From Streptomyces sp. CB01249 (lineage in GTDB: Bacteria > Actinomycetota > Actinomycetes > Streptomycetales > Streptomycetaceae), in the NCBI RefSeq assembly GCF_001905735.1, contig NZ_LISW01000006.1, positions 342,955 to 406,954 of the forward strand: a DNA stretch of 64,000 nt. Direction: 5' to 3'. Shown here piece by piece: positions 49,779 to 59,600 of the stretch. The notes under the pieces are model-generated. The model saw only the letters and a list, made by a program, of their open reading frames with translations, was not told the origin of the DNA and searched no databases. Each line of letters opens with the position of its first letter. The stretch's first letter is position 1. The translations under genes and the position numbers were made by a program.

Positions 49779-52334
49779 GTGGGGCGCGGAGTGCCGGAAC
49801 TCGTACTGGAATTGAATGGCAGGACCTGGACGCTCGATCCGTCCAGGACATACACCCTGGGGCGCGATCCGCAGGGGGACATGGCGATCGATGACGCCAG
49901 AGTGTCGTGGCGGCACGCCACGATCGCCTGGAACGGGCGCAGTTGGTTCATCGAGGACCACGGCAGTACCAACGGCACGTACGTGCACGGGCAGCGGATC
50001 CATCAGATGGAGATCGCGGCCGGCTCCACCGTGAACCTGGGCAACGCCACCGACGGACCCCGGCTGAGCCTGAGCGCCGCGGACGTCTACAGCGGCCGGG
50101 CCGCCGGTCCCGCGCAGCCGCAGCAGACCCCGCCGCACCAGCCCCAGCAGGGCGGACCTGGCTGGCAGCAGCCGGCGCCCCAGCAGCAGGCACCTCAGCA
50201 GCCCGTCCCGCCGCAGCAGCAGGGCTGGCAGCAGCCGCAGCAGCCGCACGTGCCGCAGCAGGGCGGGGCCCCGGGCCCGCCCGGACCCGGCACCGGTCCG
50301 GCGGGAGCGGCGCCGGTCTACGGGGACCGCAGCCCGACCACGTTCCACCAGCTGGCCCTCGGCCGGGTGATGCGGATCGGCCGTGCGCTGGAGAACGACC
50401 TGGTCGTCTCGGACCTCCAGGTCTCCCGCAACCACGCCGAGTTCCACGCGACGCCCGACGGCCGCTTCGAGATCCGCGACCTCGGCTCGCACAACGGCAC
50501 GTACGTCAACGGCCAGCCGCTCTCCAAGTCCGGTTCGGCGCTCATCGGCCCGAACGACACCGTCGGCGTCGGTCACTCGACGTTCCGGCTCGTCGGGGAC
50601 CGGCTGGAAGAGTTCGTCGACACCGGTGAGGTCTCCTTCGCGGCCCGCCACCTCACGGTCACGGTCGACGGCGGCAAGCAGATCCTCAAGGACGTCTCGT
50701 TCGGCGTCCCCGAGAAGTCGCTCATCGGCGTCATCGGCCCGTCCGGCTCCGGAAAGTCCACCCTGCTCAAGGCGCTCACCGGCTACCGGCCCGCCAACCA
50801 GGGCGACGTCCTCTACGACAACCGGAACCTCTACAAGCAGTTCGCCGAGCTCCGCCAGCGCATCGGTCTGGTCCCGCAGGACGACATCCTGCACAAGGAA
50901 CTGACCGTCACCCGCGCCCTGAAGTACGCGGCCAAGCTCCGCTTCCCCGCGGACACCACCGAGGCCGAGCGCCAGGCCCGGATACACGAGGTCCTGACCG
51001 AGCTCAAGCTCGACATCCACAAGGACAAGAAGGTCACCTCGCTCTCCGGCGGACAGCGCAAGCGCGTCTCCGTGGCCCTGGAGCTGCTCACCAAGCCGTC
51101 GCTGATCTTCCTGGACGAGCCGACCTCCGGCCTCGACCCGGGCATGGACCGCGACGTGATGCAGCTGCTGCGCGGACTGGCCGACGACGGCCGTACCGTC
51201 CTGGTCGTCACGCACTCGGTGGCCGAGCTGGCCATCTGCGACAAGCTCCTGGTGATGGCGCCGGGCGGCGCCGTGGCCTACTTCGGCCCGCCGGACGAGG
51301 CGCTGAACTTCTTCGGCTACACCACCTGGGCCGACGTCTTCTCGGCGTTCGAGAACTACCGCGACTACGACTGGTCGGGCCGCTGGCGCGGTTCGCAGCA
51401 CTACCAGATGTACGCCGCCGACATCGACGCCGCCGCCGTGCAGTCCGTACACATGCCGCCGCCGCAGCAGATGCGTCCGCCGAAGCCGCAGGGCTGGGGC
51501 ACGCAGCTGTGGACGCTGATGCGCCGCTACCTCTCGGTGATCGGCTCCGACAAGGGCTTCATGGGTCTGATGGTGATCCTGCCCGCGGTGCTCGGCATCG
51601 TCAGCGTGGTCATCCCGGCGGACTTCGGCCTCGCCCCGCCGAAGCCGCCGTCCCGGTTCAACGGCGACGCCGGAACGATCATGCTGATCCTGGTGATCGG
51701 CATGACGTTCTCCGCGGCGGCCAACTCCGTACGAGAACTGATCAAGGAACGGGTCATCTACGAACGGGAACGGGCCACCGGCCTCTCCCGCTCGGCCTAC
51801 CTGATGTCCAAGGTGATCGTGCTCGGCGTGATCACGGCCATCCAGGGCGTCATCATCTGCGGCATCGGCTTCGCCACCCGCGATCTGCCCGAAGAGGGCC
51901 TGATCATGCCGCCGGCCGTCGAGCTCTGCGTGACGATCATCGCGCTCGGCTTCACCTCGATGATGTTCGGCCTGGTGATCTCCTCGCTGGTGAAGACCTC
52001 CGAGAAGACCATGCCGCTGCTGGTCATGTTCGCGATCGTCCAGGTCGTCTTCACCGGCATCCTGTTCCAGGTGTACGGCTCGCCCGGCCTGGAGCAGTTC
52101 GCCTGGCTGATGCCGTCCCGCTGGGCCATCGCGGGCGCGGGCTCCACGCTCGACCTCGCCCATCTGATGCCGCCGTGGGACCAGAAGAACCCCACGGACC
52201 TGGACCCGCTCTGGGAGCACTCGGTGAGCCAGTGGGGGATCAACATCTCGGTGCTGCTGTTCCTCGGCGTCATCTGCGGCTTCGCGGTCGCGCGGCTGCT
52301 GCGCCGCCACGAGCCCGAGGTCATGCGCAAGTAA
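49779..52334 (+). CDS. FHA-domain ABC transporter (ATPase-permease fusion)
   Basis: An 851-residue fusion. Two N-terminal FHA domains (about 10-95 and 190-285) carry GRDP..SWRHA..STNGTYV and GRALENDL..SRNHA..GSHNGTYV phosphothreonine-binding motifs. A Gln/Pro-rich linker (about 110-175) separates them. The ABC ATPase (about 295-520) has GPSGSGKST, LSGGQRKR and LIFLDEPTSGLD. An ABC2-type six-helix permease fills 595-850. This is the Rv1747 layout, an exporter controlled by Ser/Thr kinases. GTG at 49779 follows GGGGG; a GTG at 49791 is equally possible. The substrate may be an envelope lipid or glycolipid, by analogy. Confidence 0.94.
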   Translation: MGRGVPELVLELNGRTWTLDPSRTYTLGRDPQGDMAIDDARVSWRHATIAWNGRSWFIEDHGSTNGTYVHGQRIHQMEIAAGSTVNLGNATDGPRLSLSAADVYSGRAAGPAQPQQTPPHQPQQGGPGWQQPAPQQQAPQQPVPPQQQGWQQPQQPHVPQQGGAPGPPGPGTGPAGAAPVYGDRSPTTFHQLALGRVMRIGRALENDLVVSDLQVSRNHAEFHATPDGRFEIRDLGSHNGTYVNGQPLSKSGSALIGPNDTVGVGHSTFRLVGDRLEEFVDTGEVSFAARHLTVTVDGGKQILKDVSFGVPEKSLIGVIGPSGSGKSTLLKALTGYRPANQGDVLYDNRNLYKQFAELRQRIGLVPQDDILHKELTVTRALKYAAKLRFPADTTEAERQARIHEVLTELKLDIHKDKKVTSLSGGQRKRVSVALELLTKPSLIFLDEPTSGLDPGMDRDVMQLLRGLADDGRTVLVVTHSVAELAICDKLLVMAPGGAVAYFGPPDEALNFFGYTTWADVFSAFENYRDYDWSGRWRGSQHYQMYAADIDAAAVQSVHMPPPQQMRPPKPQGWGTQLWTLMRRYLSVIGSDKGFMGLMVILPAVLGIVSVVIPADFGLAPPKPPSRFNGDAGTIMLILVIGMTFSAAANSVRELIKERVIYERERATGLSRSAYLMSKVIVLGVITAIQGVIICGIGFATRDLPEEGLIMPPAVELCVTIIALGFTSMMFGLVISSLVKTSEKTMPLLVMFAIVQVVFTGILFQVYGSPGLEQFAWLMPSRWAIAGAGSTLDLAHLMPPWDQKNPTDLDPLWEHSVSQWGINISVLLFLGVICGFAVARLLRRHEPEVMRK

Positions 52335-52354
52335 CCGGCCCGGACATGCGCCGG

Positions 52355-52383
52355 AGGGCGGCACCCACGCGGGGTGCCGCCCT
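52355..52383. terminator. Bidirectional terminator between FHA-ABC and transglycosylase genes
   Basis: A 12-bp perfect stem (52355-52366 with 52372-52383, arm AGGGCGGCACCC) and a 5-base loop between convergent genes. Confidence 0.75.
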
Positions 52384-52419
52384 TCGGCGCCTGTCGTCGG
52401 CGGTACGGATCGCTGCGGA

Positions 52420-53163
52420 TCAGTACGCGCTGTTGACGTTGTCGATCGAGCCGTACTTGTCGGCGGCGTAGTTGGCCGACGCGGTGATGTTGGCGACCGG
52501 GTCGTACTGCGTGTGCGGGGTGCCGGACACGTGGTAGTAGTCGAAGGTCGGCTTGATGATCTGGAGCAGACCGATCGAGGGGACGCCGTTCTGGGCGTTG
52601 ATGTCCCAGTCGTTGATCGCGTTCGGGTTACCGCTGGACTCGCGGATGATGTTGCGGTGCAGACCCTCGTACGTGCCCGGGATGCCCTTCTTGTGCATGA
52701 TGTCGAGGGACTCCCGGATCCAGCCGTCCAGGTTGTTGCCGTACAGGTGGGTACGGGCGGAGGAGCGGCTGGAGCGCGACTCGGACTTGTGGGACTTGGC
52801 CTTGGAGTGCGCCTTGGCCTTCGCCTTCTTCTTCAGCTCGGCCTTCTTCTCGGCCTTCTTGGCCTTGGCCTTCACCGCGGCGGCCTTCTTGGCCTTGGCG
52901 GCGTCGGAGGCCTTGACCAGCTTCTCGGCGGTCGAGTGCTGCTGAATGACGCTGTCCTGGATCGCGCGGGCCTGCTTGGAGCTCGCGGAGTCGAAGATGA
53001 CCGGGGAGGCGGAGAGAGCCTGCGGTTCGGTCTCGGCCTCGGCGTGACCGGGCACCAGGGACAAGGAGAGTGCAGCGGCGGCGACGGCGGAGACGCCGGC
53101 GGCGGAGAGCTTCTGGGTCTTGTTCAGGTTACGGAGACGGCCGGTGAAGCGGGACGCGGACAT
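52420..53163 (-). CDS. Secreted lytic-transglycosylase-like protein with Lys/Ala coiled linker
   Basis: A 247-residue secreted protein. The signal peptide ends near PGHAEAE (about 43). A helical Lys/Ala/Glu linker spans about 75-130, with runs of KAKK type. The C-terminal SLT-type domain (about 145-247) holds the probable catalytic Glu175 in NIIRESSGNPNAIN, and SIGLLQIIKPTFDYYH and NITASANYAADKYGS, as in Streptomyces cell-wall lytic enzymes. The basic linker may bind wall polymers. ATG start; promoter at 53249-53277 gives an 80-base leader. Confidence 0.9.
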   Translation of the reverse strand: MSASRFTGRLRNLNKTQKLSAAGVSAVAAAALSLSLVPGHAEAETEPQALSASPVIFDSASSKQARAIQDSVIQQHSTAEKLVKASDAAKAKKAAAVKAKAKKAEKKAELKKKAKAKAHSKAKSHKSESRSSRSSARTHLYGNNLDGWIRESLDIMHKKGIPGTYEGLHRNIIRESSGNPNAINDWDINAQNGVPSIGLLQIIKPTFDYYHVSGTPHTQYDPVANITASANYAADKYGSIDNVNSAY

Positions 53164-53248
53164 ACAGGCTTACCTCTTCGAATTCGGGGGGTCCTCACGG
53201 AGGACGAAGACGGGAGCGACTGCGCATCTCCGTCGGGGACGAGCTCAA

Positions 53249-53277
53249 TTCTTAGCGGCGGCAAAATGCCGTGGCAA
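53249..53277 (-). promoter_or_regulatory. Promoter of the transglycosylase gene
   Basis: TTGCCA (53272-53277) and TAAGAA (53249-53254) on the minus strand with an exact 17-base spacer; the start would be near 53242. Confidence 0.6.
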
Positions 53278-53603
53278 AGGTGTGACGTACGAAGCCGGGT
53301 AGTGGAATGGTGGGCGGTTTGCCGGGTTCGCTCCCAGGTCATCACCGTCCAAATCGCCCTTTTCGGTCCACTAGGCAGCTTCGTAAGTGACGTGGGCCCT
53401 ATGCCCGGCCTCACATCGGGCGGGTAACAGCCTCACCATGTGTTGCTGAAGCAATGCGGAATGCGACGTTCCGGAGGGGGGTCGGGCAGCCGTTTCCGCC
53501 CCCGCGCACGGCGTACCGGCCGCAGGTCCTAGTCCTTCCGCCCCGGTCCCCGGCCGCCTCCGGTCCGATACGGGGCGCACAGGCCGCCGGTACGGTGAGG
53601 CGC
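53278..53603. other. Intergenic region transglycosylase/histidine kinase
   Basis: About 330 bases with no convincing gene. Locally AT-richer than its flanks, with CACTTACGAAG and CTAGTGGACCG on the minus strand. I looked for the c-di-AMP (ydaO) riboswitch known before some cell-wall hydrolase genes and did not find its core. Confidence 0.4.
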
Positions 53604-54749
53604 ATGAGCCACCGACCGCCCTCCGGCCTCGCCGCCGTCAGCGCCGCGCTGCTCGCCATGAGCCGCCACCTGGAGGTACGGGACGTCCTGAAGACGATCG
53701 TCGCCTCGGCCCGCGAACTCCTGGACGCCGAGTACGCCGCCCTCGGGGTCCCCGACGACGACGGCGGCTTCGCCCAGTTCGTCGTGGACGGCGTCAGCGA
53801 CGAACAGTGGAAGGCCATCGGCCCGCTGCCCCGGCAGCACGGCATCCTCGCCGCGATGCTCCACGGCGCGAAGACCGAGCGCCTCGCCGACGTCCGCAAG
53901 GACCCCCGCTTCGGGGGCTGGCCCAGTGCCCACCCCGACATGTCCGACTTCCTCGGCCTGCCCATCCGGGACGGCGACGAGACCATCGGCGCCCTCTTCC
54001 TCGCCAACAAGAGGTGCCCCAAGCCCGAGGGCGTCTGCGGCTTCAACGCCGAGGACGAGGAACTGCTCTCGATCCTCGCCCAGCACGCGGCCATCGCCCT
54101 CACCAACGCCCGCCTCTACGAACGCAGCCGCGAGCTCACCATCGCCGAGGAGCGCTCCCGACTCGCCCACGAGCTGCACGACGCGGTCAGCCAGAAGCTC
54201 TTCTCGCTGCGGCTCACCGCCCAGGCCGCCGCCGCACTGGTCGACCGCGACCCGGCCCGCGCCAAGGGCGAGCTCCAGCAGGTCGCCGCCCTCGCCGCCG
54301 AGGCCGTGGACGAACTGCGCGCCGCCGTCGTGGAGCTCCGCCCGGCCGCCCTGGACGAGGACGGCCTCGTCGCCACCCTCCGCACCCAGGTCCAGGTCCT
54401 CGACCGGGCCCACACCGCCCGGGTCACCTTCACCGCCACCGGCGTCCGGGCCCTGCCCGCCGCCCAGGAGGAAGCGCTGCTCCGGGTCACCCAGGAGGCC
54501 CTGCACAACGCCCTGCGCCACGCCGACGCGGCCCACGTCGACGTCACCCTCGCCCGCCACGACGGTGCCACGCTGCTGCGGATCACCGACGACGGCCGGG
54601 GCTTCGAACCCGCCGCCACCCGCCGGGCCGGGCGCCACCTGGGCCTGGTCTCCATGCGGGACCGGGCGAGCGGCGTCGGCGGCCGCCTCACCGTTGAATC
54701 CGCGCCCGGCAAGGGCACCACGATCGAGATGGAGATCCCCGGTGGCTGA
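53604..54749 (+). CDS. GAF-domain sensor histidine kinase (NarL-type partner)
   Basis: A 381-residue cytosolic kinase. A GAF domain (about 20-170) with LGLPIRDGDETIGALFLANK is followed by a HisKA_3 domain RSRLAHELHDAVSQKLFSL, with phospho-acceptor His192. The HATPase domain has VTQEALHNALRHADA, ITDDGRGF and LVSMRDRA. Two Cys in CPKPEGVC could bind a metal or a heme-like cofactor, as in some DevS-type sensors, but this is speculative. No transmembrane segment. The stop overlaps the response regulator start by eight bases. Confidence 0.92.
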   Translation: MSHRPPSGLAAVSAALLAMSRHLEVRDVLKTIVASARELLDAEYAALGVPDDDGGFAQFVVDGVSDEQWKAIGPLPRQHGILAAMLHGAKTERLADVRKDPRFGGWPSAHPDMSDFLGLPIRDGDETIGALFLANKRCPKPEGVCGFNAEDEELLSILAQHAAIALTNARLYERSRELTIAEERSRLAHELHDAVSQKLFSLRLTAQAAAALVDRDPARAKGELQQVAALAAEAVDELRAAVVELRPAALDEDGLVATLRTQVQVLDRAHTARVTFTATGVRALPAAQEEALLRVTQEALHNALRHADAAHVDVTLARHDGATLLRITDDGRGFEPAATRRAGRHLGLVSMRDRASGVGGRLTVESAPGKGTTIEMEIPGG

Positions 54750-55386
54750 CAGGATCATCAGGGTGCTGCTCGTCGACGACCACCAGGTCGTCCGCCGCGG
54801 CCTGCGCACGTTCCTGGAGATCCAGGACGACATCGAGGTCGTCGGCGAGGCGGCCGACGGCGCCGAGGGCGTGGCCAGGACGGAGGAGCTGCGGCCCGAC
54901 GTCGTACTGATGGACATCAAGATGCCCGGCACCGACGGCATCGAGGCGCTGCGCCGCCTCCGCGAGCTGGAGAACCCGGCCAAGGTGCTGATCGTCACCA
55001 GCTTCACCGAGCAGCGCACGGTCGTCCCCGCCCTGCGCGCGGGCGCCTCCGGTTACGTATACAAGGACGTCGACCCGGACGCCCTGGCCGGCGCCATCCG
55101 CTCCGTGCACGCCGGGCACGTCCTGCTCCAGCCCGAGGTGGCCGGGGCACTGCTCGCCCAGGACGAGCCGGGCGCGGGCACCGGCCGGGGGAGCACCCTC
55201 ACCGAACGCGAGCGGGAAGTGCTCGGCCTGATCGCCGACGGCCGGTCCAACCGCGAGATCGCGCGGGCCCTGGTCCTCTCCGAGAAGACGGTCAAGACCC
55301 ACGTCTCGAACATCCTCATGAAGCTCGACCTCGCCGACCGCACCCAGGCGGCACTCTGGGCGGTCCGCCACGGAGCGGCGGGCTGA
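54742..55386 (+). CDS. NarL/LuxR-type response regulator
   Basis: A 214-residue regulator. Receiver domain with DDHQVVRRG (Asp-Asp 11-12), phospho-acceptor Asp58 in VVLMDIKMPGTDG and Lys in YVYKDVD. The C-terminal LuxR HTH reads LTEREREVLGLIADGRSNREIARALVLSEKTVKTHVSNILMKL (about 152-194). GTG at 54742 lies inside the kinase 3' end, so the two are co-translated. Target genes unknown; the gene ends near a hairpin at 55391-55427. Confidence 0.94.
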   Translation: MADRIIRVLLVDDHQVVRRGLRTFLEIQDDIEVVGEAADGAEGVARTEELRPDVVLMDIKMPGTDGIEALRRLRELENPAKVLIVTSFTEQRTVVPALRAGASGYVYKDVDPDALAGAIRSVHAGHVLLQPEVAGALLAQDEPGAGTGRGSTLTEREREVLGLIADGRSNREIARALVLSEKTVKTHVSNILMKLDLADRTQAALWAVRHGAAG

Positions 55387-55390
55387 GCCG

Positions 55391-55427
55391 GGGGAGCGGT
55401 CACGCCCTCGACGCGCGCCCGCTCCCC
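55391..55427. terminator. Hairpin between response regulator and convergent gene
   Basis: GGGGAGCGG (55391-55399) pairs with CCGCTCCCC (55419-55427), followed by TCTCTT on the plus strand. Confidence 0.6.
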
Positions 55428-55431
55428 TCTC

Positions 55432-56211
55432 TTACCGAGCCCGCTCCTCCACATACGCGTTGTACGCCGCCACCTGCGCCCGCCGGGCCACCCGCTCCAC
55501 CGGCCGCAGCGCCTCGCCCCGCGCCGCCATCTCCGACGCGCTCACCGCGCCGCCGTGCCCGTTCTCGGACGCCACCGAGATCAGCAGCCCGACCCGCTGG
55601 GCCAGCTCAAGCACCCGAACCGCCCGCGGCGGATAGCCCGGGGCCAGCACCTCGCGCCCCCGCTCCGCCCGCGCCCGGTACGCGTCCACCGCCGCCTCGG
55701 CCACCGGCCCCGAACCGGCCACGTCCAGCCGGGTCAGCAGCGCCGTCGCGTCCCGCAGCGCCTCGGCCAGCTCCCGTTCCGCCTCGCCCAGCGAGGGCAC
55801 GTCGGCCGGCGGAGCCTCCCGTACCGCCAGGCAGTGCCACACCACGTCCACGTGCACATCGCCGGCCGGGCCCGCCTCGCGCACCTCGGGCACCAGCCCG
55901 TACGGGGCGCCGTGGGTCACCACGGCCTCCTCCGCCTCCAGGGCCCGGGCGTTGAAATCGGCCGGACCGCTCAGCCCCAGCGGATGCCCCGGCACCGGCA
56001 GCGCGACCCGGAAGCCGCTCACCCCCAGCGCCCGCAGCCGCCCCAGGGCGAACGTCAGCCCGACCGGACCGGCCTCACCCGGCAGCCCCTCGACGCGGTG
56101 CACCGCGTCCTCCCCGACGATGGCGAGCGCCGCGTCGTCCGGGGACACCAGCCCCGCCAGCAACGCGTTCCCCCAGGCGGCCAGCAGCCCTGAACGTGGT
56201 TCCGAAAGCAT
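55432..56211 (-). CDS. Conserved hypothetical protein, 259 aa
   Basis: No function recognised. The N-terminal half has a mixed strand/helix pattern (AWGNALLAGLVSPDDAALAIVG, GLTFALGRLRALGVSGFRVALPVPGHPLGL). The C-terminal half is helical and Ala/Arg-rich. No signal peptide or transmembrane helix. ATG at 56211. Streptomyces homologues I recall at this place are uncharacterised. Convergent with the two-component genes and divergent from the ABC ATPase gene. Confidence 0.72.
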   Translation of the reverse strand: MLSEPRSGLLAAWGNALLAGLVSPDDAALAIVGEDAVHRVEGLPGEAGPVGLTFALGRLRALGVSGFRVALPVPGHPLGLSGPADFNARALEAEEAVVTHGAPYGLVPEVREAGPAGDVHVDVVWHCLAVREAPPADVPSLGEAERELAEALRDATALLTRLDVAGSGPVAEAAVDAYRARAERGREVLAPGYPPRAVRVLELAQRVGLLISVASENGHGGAVSASEMAARGEALRPVERVARRAQVAAYNAYVEERAR

Positions 56212-56365
56212 GCGGACAGCCTAGGGGGTGCCTTGCCGATCATGACCGGGTCCGCGACGGCGGGCCCAGCGCCGTCGGTACTCACGCGGTGGCGTAGGTT
56301 TTCCCTGGGAGCTGTGCCCACAGGCACGCGACGATCTCGACACTGCATGGGGAGACAACGCGCTC

Positions 56366-57163
<798 letters not shown>

Positions 57164-57215
57164 AGCGGCACCGAGTACATCAGAGGTTGACGGCTCGTAC
57201 GCCTGGGGTGGGGGT

Positions 57216-58043
57216 ATGGAACAGCAGCAGTACGTGGCGCGTTGCTCGGAGCTCTTCGCGGTGGGTGGCCACGCGGCCGTGAGGAAGGCCGCCGAGGCGG
57301 GGCTCGACGAGTGCGGACCCGATCCGGCTCTCTATCGCTGGCTCGGACAGGCGCACGCCGCGGAAGACGACGACGACCACGACCGTGAGGCCGAGACGGC
57401 CTATCGCAAGGGCCTCGCACTGGCGGAAGACGATCTCGGGCTCATGGTGTCGTATCTGGAGCTGTGCCTCCGCTCGGACTCCTGGGCCTACCCGGGGCGG
57501 GCGCGCCGGGCGGCGGCTCTGCGGGAGAGGATCGAGGAGCTGGCTCCGCCCGGGTCACCCGAGCGCGAGCGGGTCGACGACGCGACGGGCTGGGCCGGCC
57601 GGGGGTATTGGGACGACCTGTACGCAGCCGCCGCGCGCGGGCAGGCCGATCAGGCGGCTGTGGCGGAGCAGAGCGTGCTCGTCACCGACGCGCTACGGCG
57701 GGCCGCCCGGGGCGAGTCCGCCGCGGACACCGGCGAAGACCTGCGGGCAGCCGAAACCGCCGCGGCGGTCGAACTGCTCCAGGGCGCCCGGAACGCACCA
57801 CTGCGCCTGCTCCTCGCGCACCGGGTCGCCGCGTACGTGTTGACGTTCGCGGCGTCGTTCGGCCTGAACAAGGCGCTGGTGCTGAGCGGGGTGCTGGACT
57901 TCAGCCTGTGGGGCTGGCTGCTCTGGATTCCCGTGCTCCTGGCCGAGGCCAAGCTCCGCGAGGCCAGGAACCTGGGACGGGAGCGCGTGATCGCCCGCAT
58001 CCAGGCGCGCCACGACGAAGCGCCCCTCAAGTCCGCCCCATAG
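57216..58043 (+). CDS. TPR-like membrane protein, 275 aa
   Basis: The N-terminal 180 residues are helical and acidic, with tetratricopeptide-like spacing (ALYRWLGQAHAAEDDDDHDREAETAYRKGLALAEDD). Two hydrophobic segments follow, HRVAAYVLTFAASFGLNKALVL and FSLWGWLLWIPVLLAEA (about 205-245), with a short charged tail. ATG directly after TGGGGTGGGGGT. It lies 60 bases before the NfeD-SPFH pair and may belong to that membrane module. Function unknown. Confidence 0.72.
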   Translation: MEQQQYVARCSELFAVGGHAAVRKAAEAGLDECGPDPALYRWLGQAHAAEDDDDHDREAETAYRKGLALAEDDLGLMVSYLELCLRSDSWAYPGRARRAAALRERIEELAPPGSPERERVDDATGWAGRGYWDDLYAAAARGQADQAAVAEQSVLVTDALRRAARGESAADTGEDLRAAETAAAVELLQGARNAPLRLLLAHRVAAYVLTFAASFGLNKALVLSGVLDFSLWGWLLWIPVLLAEAKLREARNLGRERVIARIQARHDEAPLKSAP

Positions 58044-58102
58044 CAGGCGTCCTGCCCGGTCGTGCCCTGTCCTTGAGGTGCGCGCGGTCCTACGATGGTC
58101 AC

Positions 58103-58534
58103 GTGGACATCGACGCGTGGGTGTGGTGGCTGATCGGCGCGGTGGGACTGGGCATTCCGCTCGTCCTGACCGCGATGCCCGAGTTCGGCATGTTCGCCGT
58201 GGGGGCCGTCGCCGCCGCGGTCGTCGCGGCCCTCGGCGGCGGAATCGTCGCCCAGGTCCTGGTCTTCGTCATCGTCTCCGTGGCGCTGACCGCCGTGGTG
58301 CGCGTGATCGCCGGGCGGCAGCGCGCCGACCGGACACCCGCGCACGCCACCGGCATCGACGCCCTGAAGGGCCGTCAGGCCGTCGTCCTGGAACGGGTGG
58401 ACGGCGAGGGCGGCCGCATCAAGCTGGCGGGCGAGGTCTGGTCGGCGCGCGCCCTCGAACCCGGATTCAGCTACGACCCCGGCCAACAGGTCGACGTCGT
58501 GGACATCGACGGGGCGACGGCCGTCGTCATGTGA
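58103..58534 (+). CDS. NfeD-family membrane protein
   Basis: A 143-residue short NfeD (YbbK type) protein. Two or three transmembrane helices (about 6-22, 28-46, 50-70) are followed by a small OB-fold beta domain, GRQAVVLERVDGEGGRIKLAGEVWSARALEPGFSYDPGQQVDVVDIDGATAVVM. Short NfeD proteins pair with SPFH proteins, as here, and are thought to tune membrane microdomains. GTG at 58103. The SPFH gene starts 74 bases on. Confidence 0.9.
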   Translation: MDIDAWVWWLIGAVGLGIPLVLTAMPEFGMFAVGAVAAAVVAALGGGIVAQVLVFVIVSVALTAVVRVIAGRQRADRTPAHATGIDALKGRQAVVLERVDGEGGRIKLAGEVWSARALEPGFSYDPGQQVDVVDIDGATAVVM

Positions 58535-58608
58535 CCGAACTGCCCCCACACCCAGGCGCGTTCTGTCAGACTCGATGACGATCATCAACCGAAGGGCACG
58601 AGGAAACG

Positions 58609-59538
58609 ATGCAACCGATCATCATCGTCCTGATCATTCTGGTGGTGCTCGTCTTCATCGCCCTGATCAAGACGATCCAGGTCATCCCGCAGGCCAGCGC
58701 CGCCATCGTGGAACGCTTCGGCCGGTACACCCGCACCCTCAACGCGGGGCTGAACATCGTCGTCCCGTTCATCGACTCGATCCGCAACCGGATCGACCTG
58801 CGCGAGCAGGTCGTGCCCTTCCCGCCGCAGCCCGTCATCACCCAGGACAACCTGGTCGTCAACATCGACACCGTCATCTACTACCAGGTGACCGACGCCC
58901 GGGCGGCGACGTACGAGGTCGCCAGCTACATCCAGGCCATCGAGCAGCTCACCGTCACCACCCTCCGCAACATCATCGGCGGCATGGACCTGGAGCGGAC
59001 CCTCACCTCCCGCGAGGAGATCAACGCGGCCCTGCGCGGCGTTCTGGACGAGGCCACCGGCAAGTGGGGCATCCGCGTCAACCGCGTCGAGCTCAAGGCG
59101 ATCGAGCCGCCCACCTCCATCCAGGACTCGATGGAGAAGCAGATGCGCGCCGACCGCGACAAGCGCGCCGCCATCCTCCAGGCCGAGGGCACCCGCCAGT
59201 CCGCGATCCTCACCGCCGAGGGCGAGAAGCAGTCCGCGATCCTGCGCGCCGAAGGCGAGGCCAAGGCCGCCGCCCTGCGCGCGGAGGGCGAGGCCCAGGC
59301 CATCCGTACGGTCTTCGAGTCCATCCACGCCGGCGACCCGGACCAGAAGCTGCTGTCGTACCAGTACCTCCAGATGCTGCCGAAGATCGCCGAGGGCGAC
59401 GCCAACAAGCTCTGGATCGTGCCCAGCGAGATCGGCGACGCCCTCAAGGGCCTCAGCGGCGCCTTCGGCAACCTCGGCTCCGGCGCACCCGGCTTCAACA
59501 CCGGCAAGGAACGGCGCGAGGAACCCCCGGTCGACTGA
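58609..59538 (+). CDS. SPFH/band-7 family protein (QmcA/slipin-like)
   Basis: A 309-residue prohibitin/stomatin-type protein. One N-terminal transmembrane helix (about 3-22), then the SPFH domain with VERFGRYTRTLNAGLNIVVPFID and EQVVPFPPQPVITQDNLVVNIDTVIYYQV. A coiled-coil carrying repeated AEG-x-[AI] units (AILQAEGTRQSAILTAEGEKQ) leads to a Gly/Pro tail. It forms oligomeric membrane scaffolds. ATG at 58609. Partner of the NfeD protein just upstream. Confidence 0.94.
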   Translation: MQPIIIVLIILVVLVFIALIKTIQVIPQASAAIVERFGRYTRTLNAGLNIVVPFIDSIRNRIDLREQVVPFPPQPVITQDNLVVNIDTVIYYQVTDARAATYEVASYIQAIEQLTVTTLRNIIGGMDLERTLTSREEINAALRGVLDEATGKWGIRVNRVELKAIEPPTSIQDSMEKQMRADRDKRAAILQAEGTRQSAILTAEGEKQSAILRAEGEAKAAALRAEGEAQAIRTVFESIHAGDPDQKLLSYQYLQMLPKIAEGDANKLWIVPSEIGDALKGLSGAFGNLGSGAPGFNTGKERREEPPVD

Positions 59539-59600
59539 CGTGTACACCCCCCGTGCATGATGCGGTGCAGCAAGCACCGATCACGCACGGGGGATACGCC

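Noticed and set aside
53164..53460. c-di-AMP (ydaO) riboswitch before the wall hydrolase
   Set aside because: The conserved core of that riboswitch was not found on the minus strand; a plain promoter with an 80-base leader explains the region.
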